Shown: piece after piece, positions 27,234 to 35,168 of the stretch
Numbering within the stretch: position 1 is the first letter of the stretch
Layout: every line of letters starts with the position of its first letter
Source: Asticcacaulis sp. AC402
Lineage (GTDB): Bacteria > Pseudomonadota > Alphaproteobacteria > Caulobacterales > Caulobacteraceae
Direction: 5' to 3'
NCBI RefSeq assembly: GCF_000495835.1
Contig: NZ_AWGC01000009.1
Coordinates: 62,001-126,000 of the forward strand
DNA: 64,000 bases
Translations under genes and position numbers: made by a program
Notes under the pieces: model-generated
What the model saw: only the letters and a program-made list of their open reading frames with translations
Told to the model about the DNA's origin: nothing
Databases searched by the model: none

Positions 27234-27338
27234 ATACGGTACCCACAGGCGCTGTTCTTCCTTAGCCGCCCGGCGTTGCCTGAGCAAGCAGGCCATTGTT
27301 TTCCGCCGCTGAAACCATTATGGAGCAGGACGCTTTTG

Positions 27339-28532
27339 ATGGAGCCTTGTTTGTCGACCGATACGCTTGCCACATCCTCGTCTGTTCCGGTCGAACCGAA
27401 CGCTCCCGACCTCAGCCTGATCATCTGTACGCTGAACGAAGGCGCTGCCATCCGCGCCGTCATCGAAGAAATCTGCGACACACTTGCTGGCATCAGCCAC
27501 GAGATCATCGTGGTCGACGACAATTCCCAGGACAACACCCATGCCGAGGTTCGCGCCGTCGCTGTGATGCGTCCCAATGTCAGGTTGCATGTTCGCGTCG
27601 GTGAGCGCGGCCTGTCGTCGGCGGCGATCAAAGGCTGGGACATTGCCCGCGGCCGTTTCCTGGGCGTCATGGACGGCGACGGCCAGCACGATCCGGCCGC
27701 CATTCGCGAATTGGCCGAACTGATCCTGAAGGGCGACAAGGATCTGGTCTGCGTCTCACGCTATATCGGCAAGACCGAAACTGGTTTGAGCGGCCTGCGC
27801 GACCTGGGCTCGAAGGCCTTTACCTGGGCGACCGGACTGGTGCTCAAGGTGCCGCTGTCGGATCCGATGAGCGGTTGCTTCATGATGACGCGCGAGTACT
27901 ATCAGTCGGCGCGCCCCAAGCTGACCGGCATAGGCTTCAAGATCTTGCTCGACATCGCCGCCTCCACCAAGGTCAAGCCGCGCTTTGCCGAGGTCAAGGC
28001 GTCCCTGCGCCAGCGCCAGGGCGGCGAGTCCAAGCTGGACCTGCGCGTGGTCATCGACCTGGTTGCCCTGCTGATCGAAAAGGCCACCAATGGCTTGCTG
28101 CCGGCACGTTTCGTCATGTTTGTCGGCGTGGGCCTGAGCGGCGTTGTCGTCTATACAGTTGTCCTGATCGCAGCACATCTGTTGTTCCGCAGTGGCGATT
28201 ACCTGCCAATCTACCGTTTCCGCGTTCTGACCGACGATCTGGTCAGCTATAGCCTGGCCATCTGGTTGTCGATGACGTGGAATTTTTTCCTCAACAACAT
28301 TCTGACTTTCCGGGACAAGCGGCTGCACGGCTGGGGCCTGGTACGCGGCCTGCTGGGGTTCTACCTTGCCTGTTCTATCGGTGCCCTGATCAGTCTCGGT
28401 CTGGCCCTGTTGATGCGCGGTCAGTTGAATATGCACTGGCTCCCGGCGGGTGTCCTGGCGGCAGTCCTGAGCTCGGTTTGGAATTTCTGGGGCGCCACGC
28501 TGCTGTCGTGGCGAACGCCAAAAAGCAAATAA
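27339..28532 (+). CDS. GT2 polyprenyl-phosphate sugar synthase fused to a GtrA-type membrane domain
   Basis: The N-terminal half is a DPM1-like GT2 domain: LSLIICTLNEGAAI, IIVVDDNSQDNT, GVMDGDGQHDP (DXD) and DPMSGCFMM. The C-terminal ~140 residues carry four hydrophobic helices, the GtrA pattern (RFVMFVGVGLSGVVVY, WNFFLNNILTFRD). Such fusions load a sugar onto a polyprenyl phosphate and present it across the inner membrane. I start at ATG 27339 (MEPCLSTD) with AGGA upstream; the longer frame to 27126 is antisense to the GT4 gene. A strong terminator follows. Product 397 residues. Confidence 0.93.
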   Translation: MEPCLSTDTLATSSSVPVEPNAPDLSLIICTLNEGAAIRAVIEEICDTLAGISHEIIVVDDNSQDNTHAEVRAVAVMRPNVRLHVRVGERGLSSAAIKGWDIARGRFLGVMDGDGQHDPAAIRELAELILKGDKDLVCVSRYIGKTETGLSGLRDLGSKAFTWATGLVLKVPLSDPMSGCFMMTREYYQSARPKLTGIGFKILLDIAASTKVKPRFAEVKASLRQRQGGESKLDLRVVIDLVALLIEKATNGLLPARFVMFVGVGLSGVVVYTVVLIAAHLLFRSGDYLPIYRFRVLTDDLVSYSLAIWLSMTWNFFLNNILTFRDKRLHGWGLVRGLLGFYLACSIGALISLGLALLMRGQLNMHWLPAGVLAAVLSSVWNFWGATLLSWRTPKSK

Positions 28533-28535
28533 AAT

Positions 28536-28568
28536 GAAGCCCGATGCGCGGGGGCTGCATCGGGCTTC
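28536..28568 (+). terminator. Terminator of the GT2-GtrA gene
   Basis: Perfect 11-bp stem GAAGCCCGATG / CATCGGGCTTC with an 11-base loop, four bases past the stop. The right flank is CAAAA, the left flank AAAAT, so T-tract support is better for the minus strand. Confidence 0.7.
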
Positions 28569-28645
28569 CAAAACCTCATGTCGCAAGGTGCCGCAGCGTT
28601 AAGCCGCCGGCCTTGGGGATCAGCACGAGGTGTTTCCAAAAAACC

Positions 28646-28766
28646 TAGAGCGCAATCCGATAAAGTGGACACCACCGCACGGGCGTTCCCGTTTTCGGAA
28701 AAATTGCGCGACAAAACAAAAACTTAGAGCGGGGTTTTGATGCCATCAAAACTCACCCCGCTCTAG
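28646..28766. repeat. Mosaic palindromic repeat, copy 2 (modules A and B)
   Basis: Module A (GAGCGCAATCCGATAAAGTG to AAATTGCGCGACAAAAC) with a GC-rich spacer containing GCACGGGCG, then module B (TAGAGCGGGGT, CCATCAAAACT, CCCCGCTCTAG). The terminal CTA (28763-28765) is the stop codon of the glycine-zipper gene on the minus strand. Confidence 0.85.
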
Positions 28767-29215
28767 TAGCTGCGGTCGTAACGATCGTAGCGGTCGTCGC
28801 GGCGGTCGTCGCGGCGGTCATGACGGCTGTGGCGGCGGTCATCGCGGCGATCCCAGCGGTCGTCGCGACGGTCATAGTGGTCGTCACGGCGGTCATCGCG
28901 ACGGTCATAGCCGCTGTCGTAGTAATCATTGTAACTATAGTCATAGCGGCACTTGGTGTTGTTCTTGGCGATCGACGAGCCGACCGCCGCACCAACAACG
29001 GCGCCAGCAACTGTGCCAAGGCCCTTGTTACGGGTATTGGAGGCCGTGCCACCGACAGCAGCGCCGATAACTGCACCGGCAATGGCGCCGCTGCGCTGAG
29101 CGTCCTTCTTCTGGCCACGGCAGCTTTCGGCGGCGGCTGGCAAGGCGAAGCCGGCAATGGCGACGGCGGTTACAGCAGCGGCGATCAACTTGCGGGTCGC
29201 GGTCATGCGGATCAT
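28763..29215 (-). CDS. Secreted glycine-zipper protein with an Arg/Asp repeat tail
   Basis: A 150-residue protein: signal peptide (about 1-28, ending LPAAA), a CRGQKKDAQRSG linker, then a two-helix glycine zipper (SGAIAGAVIGAAVGG and LGTVAGAVVGAAVGSS), as in 17-kDa antigen/SlyB-like outer membrane proteins. The last 55 residues are repeats of RRDDR, with interspersed Tyr and His, encoded by degenerate 12-bp DNA repeats (28770-28920). The TAG stop lies within the adjoining mosaic repeat, so the original C-terminus may have been different. I use ATG 29215 (AAGGA upstream) and reject the long extension to 29686. Confidence 0.82.
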   Translation of the reverse strand: MIRMTATRKLIAAAVTAVAIAGFALPAAAESCRGQKKDAQRSGAIAGAVIGAAVGGTASNTRNKGLGTVAGAVVGAAVGSSIAKNNTKCRYDYSYNDYYDSGYDRRDDRRDDHYDRRDDRWDRRDDRRHSRHDRRDDRRDDRYDRYDRSY

Positions 29216-29381
29216 GGGGTGGGTTCCTTCCCGGTTTGCCGGGTCTGGTGACCTCACCTCCGGCTGATATAACCTGTATACAGGAGCCAAGATGAACAGC
29301 GCTTGATAGGTTCGTTCATCTTCGTTCAGAAAGCGAAAACGTTGGTCAAGTAAAAACCCTGCCGGATGGGAGCTTTGGGAC

Positions 29382-29909
29382 TCAATAGCCATAATTGAAG
29401 AAACGGTACCCGCTCCGTCGGTCACTATAGCCCCAGGCGTTGCTGTTGCTGCTGGCATAGCGTTCGAAATAGCCGTTGCTGCGTTCATTCGGCGCATAGG
29501 ATGAGCTTCGGTAATCGCTATGACTGCGGCCGTACCAGGCTGAGCAGCCGCAGCCGCGATAGCGGCGCTGGCCGCCGATCCAGCGTACCCCGGCATAGTG
29601 TCCGTTATTGGGCTTGGTTTGCAGCACACCATCGCGATAGCCGCTCTGTTCTCGGGCTCTTGGGTCCTGCTGGCGCGGGCCCTCAAAGCGATAATACTCC
29701 CCGCTCAGATAGTCATAGGCCAGGTCGGCACCGGCGTAGGGGACGCGATCATCGCGGCGATCATAGTCATAGTCTCGGCGTTGGTCGTCGTCGCGGCGGT
29801 ATTGGCCGTCGCCGCGTTCCTGGTCGTCCTGCGCCATGGCAAGGGACGGGAAGGCGACAATGAGCGCCAGCGAGATTGCGGCGGAACGAACGAAGGGAGC
29901 GAGCGGCAT
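29382..29909 (-). CDS. Secreted Arg/Asp/Tyr-rich protein of unknown function
   Basis: A 175-residue protein with a clear Sec signal (cut after AMA, about residue 26), then a charged low-complexity stretch (RRDDDQRRDYDYDRRDDR) similar to the tail of the neighbouring glycine-zipper protein, and a Tyr/Ser/Gly-rich C-terminus with two close cysteines (RGCGCSAW). No enzyme motif. The shared RRDD composition suggests related envelope roles for the two genes. Confidence 0.7.
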   Translation of the reverse strand: MPLAPFVRSAAISLALIVAFPSLAMAQDDQERGDGQYRRDDDQRRDYDYDRRDDRVPYAGADLAYDYLSGEYYRFEGPRQQDPRAREQSGYRDGVLQTKPNNGHYAGVRWIGGQRRYRGCGCSAWYGRSHSDYRSSSYAPNERSNGYFERYASSNSNAWGYSDRRSGYRFFNYGY

Positions 29910-30021
29910 GTCGGCCTCTGGGGCAAGAGCGGAAGCGCGTTAACCCTCTTTGTGTCCGCCTGCGGGCCCCAATAAGAAATACCGACTTTCAGCCCGTGCG
30001 CAAAGAATCCGTAAGTCACGA

Positions 30022-30063
30022 GTCTCATGCCAAAAAGTGGATTGCCACTTTTTGGCATGAGAC
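30022..30063. repeat. Perfect 19-bp palindrome with 4-base loop
   Basis: Arms 30022-30040 and 30045-30063 (GTCTCATGCCAAAAAGTGG and its exact complement) around the loop ATTG. It lies 3 bp beyond the stop of the gene at 30067 and has no T tract. A related, imperfect copy is at 30682-30740. Confidence 0.9.
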
Positions 30064-30066
30064 GTC

Positions 30067-30531
30067 CTAATAGGCGACGTGCCTATGCCGGCGATCGTGG
30101 CAGTCGGGAGCGTGGGGCAGCAAGCGGCCATCGCCGAGCCGGATATAGACGACTCGATGCGACACGACCCGCGTGGTCACTGTCGAGGATTCCCAGGAGG
30201 TCTGATACAGGTTGACGCCGGGGCTGCGCGGGCCCTGGTCGTTATAATAGGTGTCGCTGCTGCGCCAGGCGTAGTCGCGCGGCTGTGTTTCAGGCTCAGG
30301 GGCTGGGCGGGGTGCCTGCTTAGGTGTCTGCGCGACCTTGCGGGGCTTGTTGACAGGCTTGGCGCAATTGCACGCGACCGCCGTTCTTTTAGCCGCTTTT
30401 TTGACCGTCTTCTTGGTCACCTTATGGCTGTGGTCCTTGCCATCGGGGCAGTGGGCGGCTGCGGGGAGCGCGACCGCCGCCACGGTAGCCGACAGGATCA
30501 TGGTTAACAGCGCGGACTTCAGCGTGATCAT
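30067..30531 (-). CDS. Secreted basic/proline-rich protein of unknown function
   Basis: From ATG 30531 (AAGG upstream) a 154-residue protein: signal peptide (about 1-26, ending ALPAAA), a Lys-rich segment (KVTKKTVKKAAKR), two close cysteines (ACNC), a Pro-rich linker (PRPAPEPETQP) and a beta-type C-terminal region with several His (PHAPDCHDRRHRH), which may bind metal. The longer frame to 30642 adds an implausible N-terminus. It ends at the 19-bp palindrome. Confidence 0.65.
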   Translation of the reverse strand: MITLKSALLTMILSATVAAVALPAAAHCPDGKDHSHKVTKKTVKKAAKRTAVACNCAKPVNKPRKVAQTPKQAPRPAPEPETQPRDYAWRSSDTYYNDQGPRSPGVNLYQTSWESSTVTTRVVSHRVVYIRLGDGRLLPHAPDCHDRRHRHVAY

Positions 30532-30681
30532 GTGCAAACACCTTGAACAAAAAAGGAAGAGACGACACCGAACCGTCGCGGCCATTTTCGTCTGACGGGC
30601 AGGTGAGTCAACCGCGTTGCGCCTATACGGGGAATTTGACATGACCCGCCATGGGCTCTATGGGGCGTCTCCCTTTACTCT

Positions 30682-30740
30682 GCCTCATGTTTATCCAAAA
30701 AGTGCCCAGGTACACGTCTTGACACTTTTTGACATGAGGC
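30682..30740. repeat. Imperfect copy of the CATG-AAAAAGTG palindrome
   Basis: GCCTCATG ... CCAAAAAGTG on the left pairs with CACTTTTTGACATGAGGC on the right, with a 5-base insertion in the left arm and a 22-base spacer. It sits just upstream of the methyltransferase start at 30756, in the spacer between two divergent genes. Confidence 0.7.
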
Positions 30741-30755
30741 TGTTGCGGCAGGTTC

Positions 30756-31994
30756 ATGGCAGATTTCGAAGCACATATCGACAAGGTTGGATTTCAGGGT
30801 GATGGCATTACTGCCGGCGGCCTGATCGTGCCCATGACCCTGCCCGGCGAGCGCGTCCTGGCGCGTCAGGGCAAGGAACGGCCGGAACTGGTCGAGGTGA
30901 TAATGGCAAGCCCCGAGCGCGTCACGCCGCCCTGTCCACATTTCTCCGCCTGTGGTGGCTGCACGCTTCAGCACTGGGACCTGGCCGCCTACAGCGCCTG
31001 GAAACATGAGGTCGTTGTCGCGCAACTGCGCCGCGGCGGGTTGGAGACTGAGGTTCTCCCTGGTTTCACAACACCGACCCATTCGCGCCGTCGCGTCGGC
31101 TTGCACGCGCGAAAACAAGGCAATCAGGTTCAGATCGGCTTCAAGGCGCGGCGCTCATGGTCGCTGGTCCCGATCGAGGTCTGTGTCATCTCCGATCCGG
31201 CCATCGTGGCGTCACTGCCGATGTTGCGGCAACTGGCGGCGCCTTTGTTCGAGCATCCGAAGTCCGCGCCAGTCCTCCACGTGACAGCGTCGCTGACCGG
31301 GCTGGATATCGATATCTCCGGCGTCGAGCGCACCAAATCAGGCGGGCTGTCGGCCGATGCCCGAATGCAGATTGCCATGGCGGCCGGCGAAGCCGGTTTT
31401 GCCCGCGTGACTATGGGCGAGGACATCCTCTATCAGGTGCGCCAGCCCATGATCCGATTCGGCAAGGCGACGGTATCCCTACCCATCGGGTCTTTCCTGC
31501 AAGCCACGCCCCAGGCCGAAGCCGCCATGGCGGCCTTAGTCAGCGATTCGGTAGCCGGCGCAAAGAAGGTCGCCGACCTGTTCTGTGGCGCCGGCACCTT
31601 CACGTTTCCGCTCGCCGAGACCGCCGTGGTCTACGCTGCCGATGGCGCGGCCACGTCAATCGCGGCACTCAAGAACGCCATGGCCTCGGCACCGGGTTTA
31701 AAGACCATCACGCCGGAAGTCCGCGACCTGTTCCGACGACCAATGGTGGCCGAGGAGATGAAGGGTTTCGACGCCATCGTCTTCGATCCGCCGCGCGCAG
31801 GCGCCGAGGCGCAAGCCTTCGAAATCGCCCGTTCCGGCGTCGCCCATGCCGTTGCGGTAAGCTGTAATTTACAGACCTTTGTTCGTGATGCTAAAATCCT
31901 TGTGAACGCAGGTTTTTCGCTGGACAGGGTGACCCCGATAGATCAGTTTTTGTGGTCAGCCCACGTGGAACTGGTGGGTGTCTTCTCCCGCTAA
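30756..31994 (+). CDS. 23S rRNA/tRNA (uracil-C5)-methyltransferase, RumA/RlmD type
   Basis: Transfers methyl from SAM to C5 of a uridine. The 412-residue product has an N-terminal TRAM-like barrel, the iron-sulfur cysteines in CPHFSACGGC (about 69-78) with the fourth in EVCVISD, and the SAM domain: FLQATPQAEAAM, DLFCGAGTFTFPLA, VFDPPRAGAE and the catalytic cysteine in AVSCNLQTF. The usual SCNP is SCNL here, a mild change. Which uridine is modified cannot be told from sequence. It stands alone, divergent from the secreted protein gene. Confidence 0.92.
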   Translation: MADFEAHIDKVGFQGDGITAGGLIVPMTLPGERVLARQGKERPELVEVIMASPERVTPPCPHFSACGGCTLQHWDLAAYSAWKHEVVVAQLRRGGLETEVLPGFTTPTHSRRRVGLHARKQGNQVQIGFKARRSWSLVPIEVCVISDPAIVASLPMLRQLAAPLFEHPKSAPVLHVTASLTGLDIDISGVERTKSGGLSADARMQIAMAAGEAGFARVTMGEDILYQVRQPMIRFGKATVSLPIGSFLQATPQAEAAMAALVSDSVAGAKKVADLFCGAGTFTFPLAETAVVYAADGAATSIAALKNAMASAPGLKTITPEVRDLFRRPMVAEEMKGFDAIVFDPPRAGAEAQAFEIARSGVAHAVAVSCNLQTFVRDAKILVNAGFSLDRVTPIDQFLWSAHVELVGVFSR

Positions 31995-32095
31995 AAAACC
32001 TCCTGCCAAAACGTACAAGTCCTTGCCCATGCACCTTTTTGGACCTACATGAGGTGTTATAATAAGTTCCGAAAAACAAGAAATGTTTTTAGAGA

Positions 32096-32782
32096 GTGGC
32101 GTACGTGATTTCCGTTATCATGCCTACCCTTAACGCCGAAGACCATCTGGTGCGTACCCTGTCGTCTCTCGTACCCGGGGTCGTCGAAGGCCTGATTCGC
32201 GAAGTCATCATCGTTGATGGCGGGTCCGATGATTCGACGCTTGAGATCGCTGATTCGACAGGATGCAAGGTCATTCGTACCGATGCGGCGCGGGGATTGC
32301 AGCTGTGGCAAGGCTGCCGGGCGGCGCGCAGCGACTGGATTATGATCATGCACTCGGACTCTCAGCTCGGCGACGGCTGGATGGACCAGGTACAGGTCCA
32401 TATCAACAGCCACGCTACCCAGGCGGGCTATTTCCATCTCAAGTTCGACGATCCGTCCTGGCTGGCTTCGCTGTGGGCAGAGTTGCTGGCTGCGCGGGCG
32501 CGTTGGCTGGCCATGCCCAGTGGCGACCATGGGCTATTGCTGTCACGGGCCCTGTATGACTGCGTCGGCGGCTACAAGGACCAGGCGGCATTCGAGGATG
32601 TGGCCCTGGCCATGGCGCTGGGAAGGGCGCGGTTGCGGCCCATGGCCGCATCCTTGACCACCAATGCCCGCCGGTTCAAGGCGCGTGGCTGGGCGGTCGG
32701 ACTGCTGACCAAGGGAGCGCGGTTCATGCTGTATCTCTTGGGGGTACCACCCAAGCCGCCGATGGTGAAACGGCCGGCGTAG
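32096..32782 (+). CDS. GT2-family glycosyltransferase
   Basis: A 228-residue GT-A enzyme starting at GTG 32096 (AGAGAG upstream; a second GTG lies at 32105). Motifs: ISVIMPTLNAEDHL, VIIVDGGSDDST, MIMHSDSQL in place of the DXD, and AFEDVALAMALGRA as the ED acceptor motif, as in TIGR04283-type transferases. Short and without a membrane anchor apart from a weak C-terminal helix. Substrate unknown; it follows the methyltransferase by about 100 bp. Confidence 0.9.
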   Translation: MAYVISVIMPTLNAEDHLVRTLSSLVPGVVEGLIREVIIVDGGSDDSTLEIADSTGCKVIRTDAARGLQLWQGCRAARSDWIMIMHSDSQLGDGWMDQVQVHINSHATQAGYFHLKFDDPSWLASLWAELLAARARWLAMPSGDHGLLLSRALYDCVGGYKDQAAFEDVALAMALGRARLRPMAASLTTNARRFKARGWAVGLLTKGARFMLYLLGVPPKPPMVKRPA

Positions 32783-32839
32783 GAAGACGATTTGACGACG
32801 AACCGCACGAACACCCCTACGGGGCTTCACGAACTTTTG

Positions 32840-33018
32840 AGCGCATCCCAAAAGTGTGACGCACTTTTGGGATTAAGCTGCGCGACAAAACAAAAACTTA
32901 GAGCGCAATCCGATAAAGTGTGTGGCACCCGCACGGGCGCTCCCGTTTTCGGATAAATTGCGCGACAAAACAAAAACTTAGAGCGGGGTTTTGGTTCCAT
33001 CAAATCATATCCCGCTCC
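32840..33018. repeat. Mosaic palindromic repeat, copy 3 (A, A, B)
   Basis: Three modules in a row: a divergent A module (GCGCATCCCAAAAGTG / CACTTTTGGGAT, arms of 12 bp perfect), a standard A module (AGAGCGCAATCCGATAAAGTG to AAATTGCGCGAC), and a B module (AGAGCGGGGTTTTGG, ATCCCGCTCC). It fills most of the 344-bp gap between the GT2 gene and the convergent transglycosylase gene; I see no gene in the gap. Confidence 0.85.
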
Positions 33019-33126
33019 GGACGTTGCTCGTGCTAAGCAAAAAGGCCCACTACGAGGAGCACCTGGCCGCCAGTTTCACAGATACGTCGCTTCGCGTCGG
33101 GTTATCACCTTGCCCGGTGACAGATC

Positions 33127-34986
33127 TTATCTATCTGCCGTGGCGTCGATAATCCGCGCGTCGTTTGCTGCCAGGGTCAAGGTTTTGGTTGGCTGGCCCA
33201 TCAGTTGGCGATAGATCCAGTAATTGGCGGCAACTTCTTCGACATACTGACGGGTCTGGGCCACAGGGATCGACTCCAGAAACAGCAGGGCATCGGCGTC
33301 CGGCCCCAGGCTGTCCATTGCATCCTTCACCGGACGCGGACCGGCATTATAGGCCGCCAGGGTCCGCAGCAGGTCGCCGTCGATCACCTTGGAATCGAAC
33401 AGACGCGTGATATAGTTTTGCCCGACTCTCAGATTGATCTCCGGTGTCAGCAACTGCTTCGGCTTGGCGGTGAAACTGGCATCGTTCTCGACCAGGGCTG
33501 CCGTCGCCGGCATCAACTGCAGCAACCCATAGGCACCGGAATAGGAATAGGCCTTGGGGTTGAACTTGCTTTCCTTGCGCGCCAAGGCAAAGACCAGTGC
33601 CTTGGGCACCTTATAGCCACCCGCGGGCGCGAAATCCGGCATAGGATACAAGGATGCGTCGAACAGCTTGTCCGTGCGCTTCAGCTGGCTGACCGGGATC
33701 TGCGTCCGGGCCGACAGGGCCAGCCAGCGGTCGCGCTCTTCGCCTGTAGTCGCGCTTTGCACCGCCGCCTGCAATTCGTCCTGAGCATCCTCGAACCGGC
33801 CAACCTGGATCAGCGCATTCATCCGCTGCGCCTTGGAATGCGATTGGGCCCACCCGAAGTCGCCTTCCAGAACCGCCGCCATGGCCGTGCGCGACTGACC
33901 CGAAAAGGTCGGCAATTCGCCCTTTTTTGACAGGACAACCGCCGGCGTGACGCCCAGGCGCTGCTCGGCAACCAGACCATAGAAGGTGAACGGGAAGCTG
34001 GCCGCGATCTTGAAATAGCCCTCGGCCTCATCGGCCTTGCCGAGCTTCAGGGCGGCGCGGCCAGCCCAGTATGAACCTCCCGACTGGCTCCAGGCGTTTT
34101 GGCTGGGATCAGTGGCGACGAACCTGAACGCGGCCAGGGCCTGATCGTAACGGCCGAGGCGCCAGTTGGCCAGGCCGGTGACCCAGTGGTCGCCAATCTG
34201 CTTGCCCAGCCTGGCGGCCTGCTCCAGTTGGCCGTTATTATAGGCCGACCGCGCTGACTTCGGCGTCAGGTCTTCGCCGGCCGGAGCGCCGGGATTGTGC
34301 GTCGTTTGTGGCGCCGCGTTCAGCAATCCGGTACCGCTCAGCCGGACCGCCGTACTTGCGGCGGAGGCAACTTCCCCGGCTGGAACAGCGCCCAACAGCG
34401 ATGGAAACGCCGGATCTGGCGCACCGTCGGGCTTCTTGCGCTTGGCAAGTCCCCAGACGCGCATCGCCATCGGCTGGTCGCCGTACGTATCGAGCCAAGC
34501 CATCAACTCGTCATAGGTCGAGGTATATTTGCGGTGGAACAGCTTGCTGAACGTGGCGTAGCCCATCAGGCGCTGGTCCTTGACCTGGGCCAGCCTGGCG
34601 TCGGCGTCGTCGAAATCGCCGGCCTTGATCATCGCGAAGGCTGCCTGGTACAGCTCCGCATCCCGCGGCGCCAGCGGTAAATTCTGGGCGACGGCCTTGG
34701 TCGGTGCCTGAGCCTGACCGGCAACCAGAGCATAGGGCAGGGGGGCAGCATTGACAATAATCGTGGAGTCAGCCGCCTGGGTGGCAGCTTGTGTTGCGGT
34801 CAAGGGCGCAGGGAGTTGAGCGGCAAGGTGCCGGGAAGCAAGACTGGGGGAAGCAAGGCTGGAGGCGGAAAAGTCGGGAGTCAAGACGTCCTGCGCCATC
34901 GCGGACGCGGACAGGGCCATCAGCGCAGTGCCGGTGGTCAGAAGGCGGCCCAGGAGACGGGCCTGAGTTTGGCGGTTGGACGTCAA
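33127..34986 (-). CDS. Soluble lytic transglycosylase (Slt70-like)
   Basis: Cleaves peptidoglycan glycan strands to 1,6-anhydro products in the periplasm. The 619-residue product has a signal peptide (about 1-31, SASAMA), an Ala-rich linker, a long superhelical alpha region with TPR-like helices (about 100-440), and a C-terminal SLT domain with the catalytic Glu in FALARKESKFNPKAYS, then GAYGLLQLMPATA and AAYNAGPRPV. The domain order equals Slt70. No neighbour shares its strand closely, so it is probably monocistronic. Confidence 0.95.
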   Translation of the reverse strand: MTSNRQTQARLLGRLLTTGTALMALSASAMAQDVLTPDFSASSLASPSLASRHLAAQLPAPLTATQAATQAADSTIIVNAAPLPYALVAGQAQAPTKAVAQNLPLAPRDAELYQAAFAMIKAGDFDDADARLAQVKDQRLMGYATFSKLFHRKYTSTYDELMAWLDTYGDQPMAMRVWGLAKRKKPDGAPDPAFPSLLGAVPAGEVASAASTAVRLSGTGLLNAAPQTTHNPGAPAGEDLTPKSARSAYNNGQLEQAARLGKQIGDHWVTGLANWRLGRYDQALAAFRFVATDPSQNAWSQSGGSYWAGRAALKLGKADEAEGYFKIAASFPFTFYGLVAEQRLGVTPAVVLSKKGELPTFSGQSRTAMAAVLEGDFGWAQSHSKAQRMNALIQVGRFEDAQDELQAAVQSATTGEERDRWLALSARTQIPVSQLKRTDKLFDASLYPMPDFAPAGGYKVPKALVFALARKESKFNPKAYSYSGAYGLLQLMPATAALVENDASFTAKPKQLLTPEINLRVGQNYITRLFDSKVIDGDLLRTLAAYNAGPRPVKDAMDSLGPDADALLFLESIPVAQTRQYVEEVAANYWIYRQLMGQPTKTLTLAANDARIIDATADR

Positions 34987-35168
34987 AACTGCACCTTAAA
35001 GCGGCGACCGGCTGGCCGAAAGGACGGGACACTAATGAAACTTTTGTGCCTGGGCAACCCCTTGCGCATTGGCCAAAAGTTGCCTGGTGACAATGTGACA
35101 GACAAGGTGACGGAGCAAGCTACATTTCCTGACAGTTGAGTCACTTTATTTTGAGTCGACTTTGCGCG

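Noticed and set aside
28770-28920. CRISPR-like short tandem repeats
   Set aside because: The 12-bp repeats are degenerate, have no unique spacers and encode the RRDD tail of a secreted protein.
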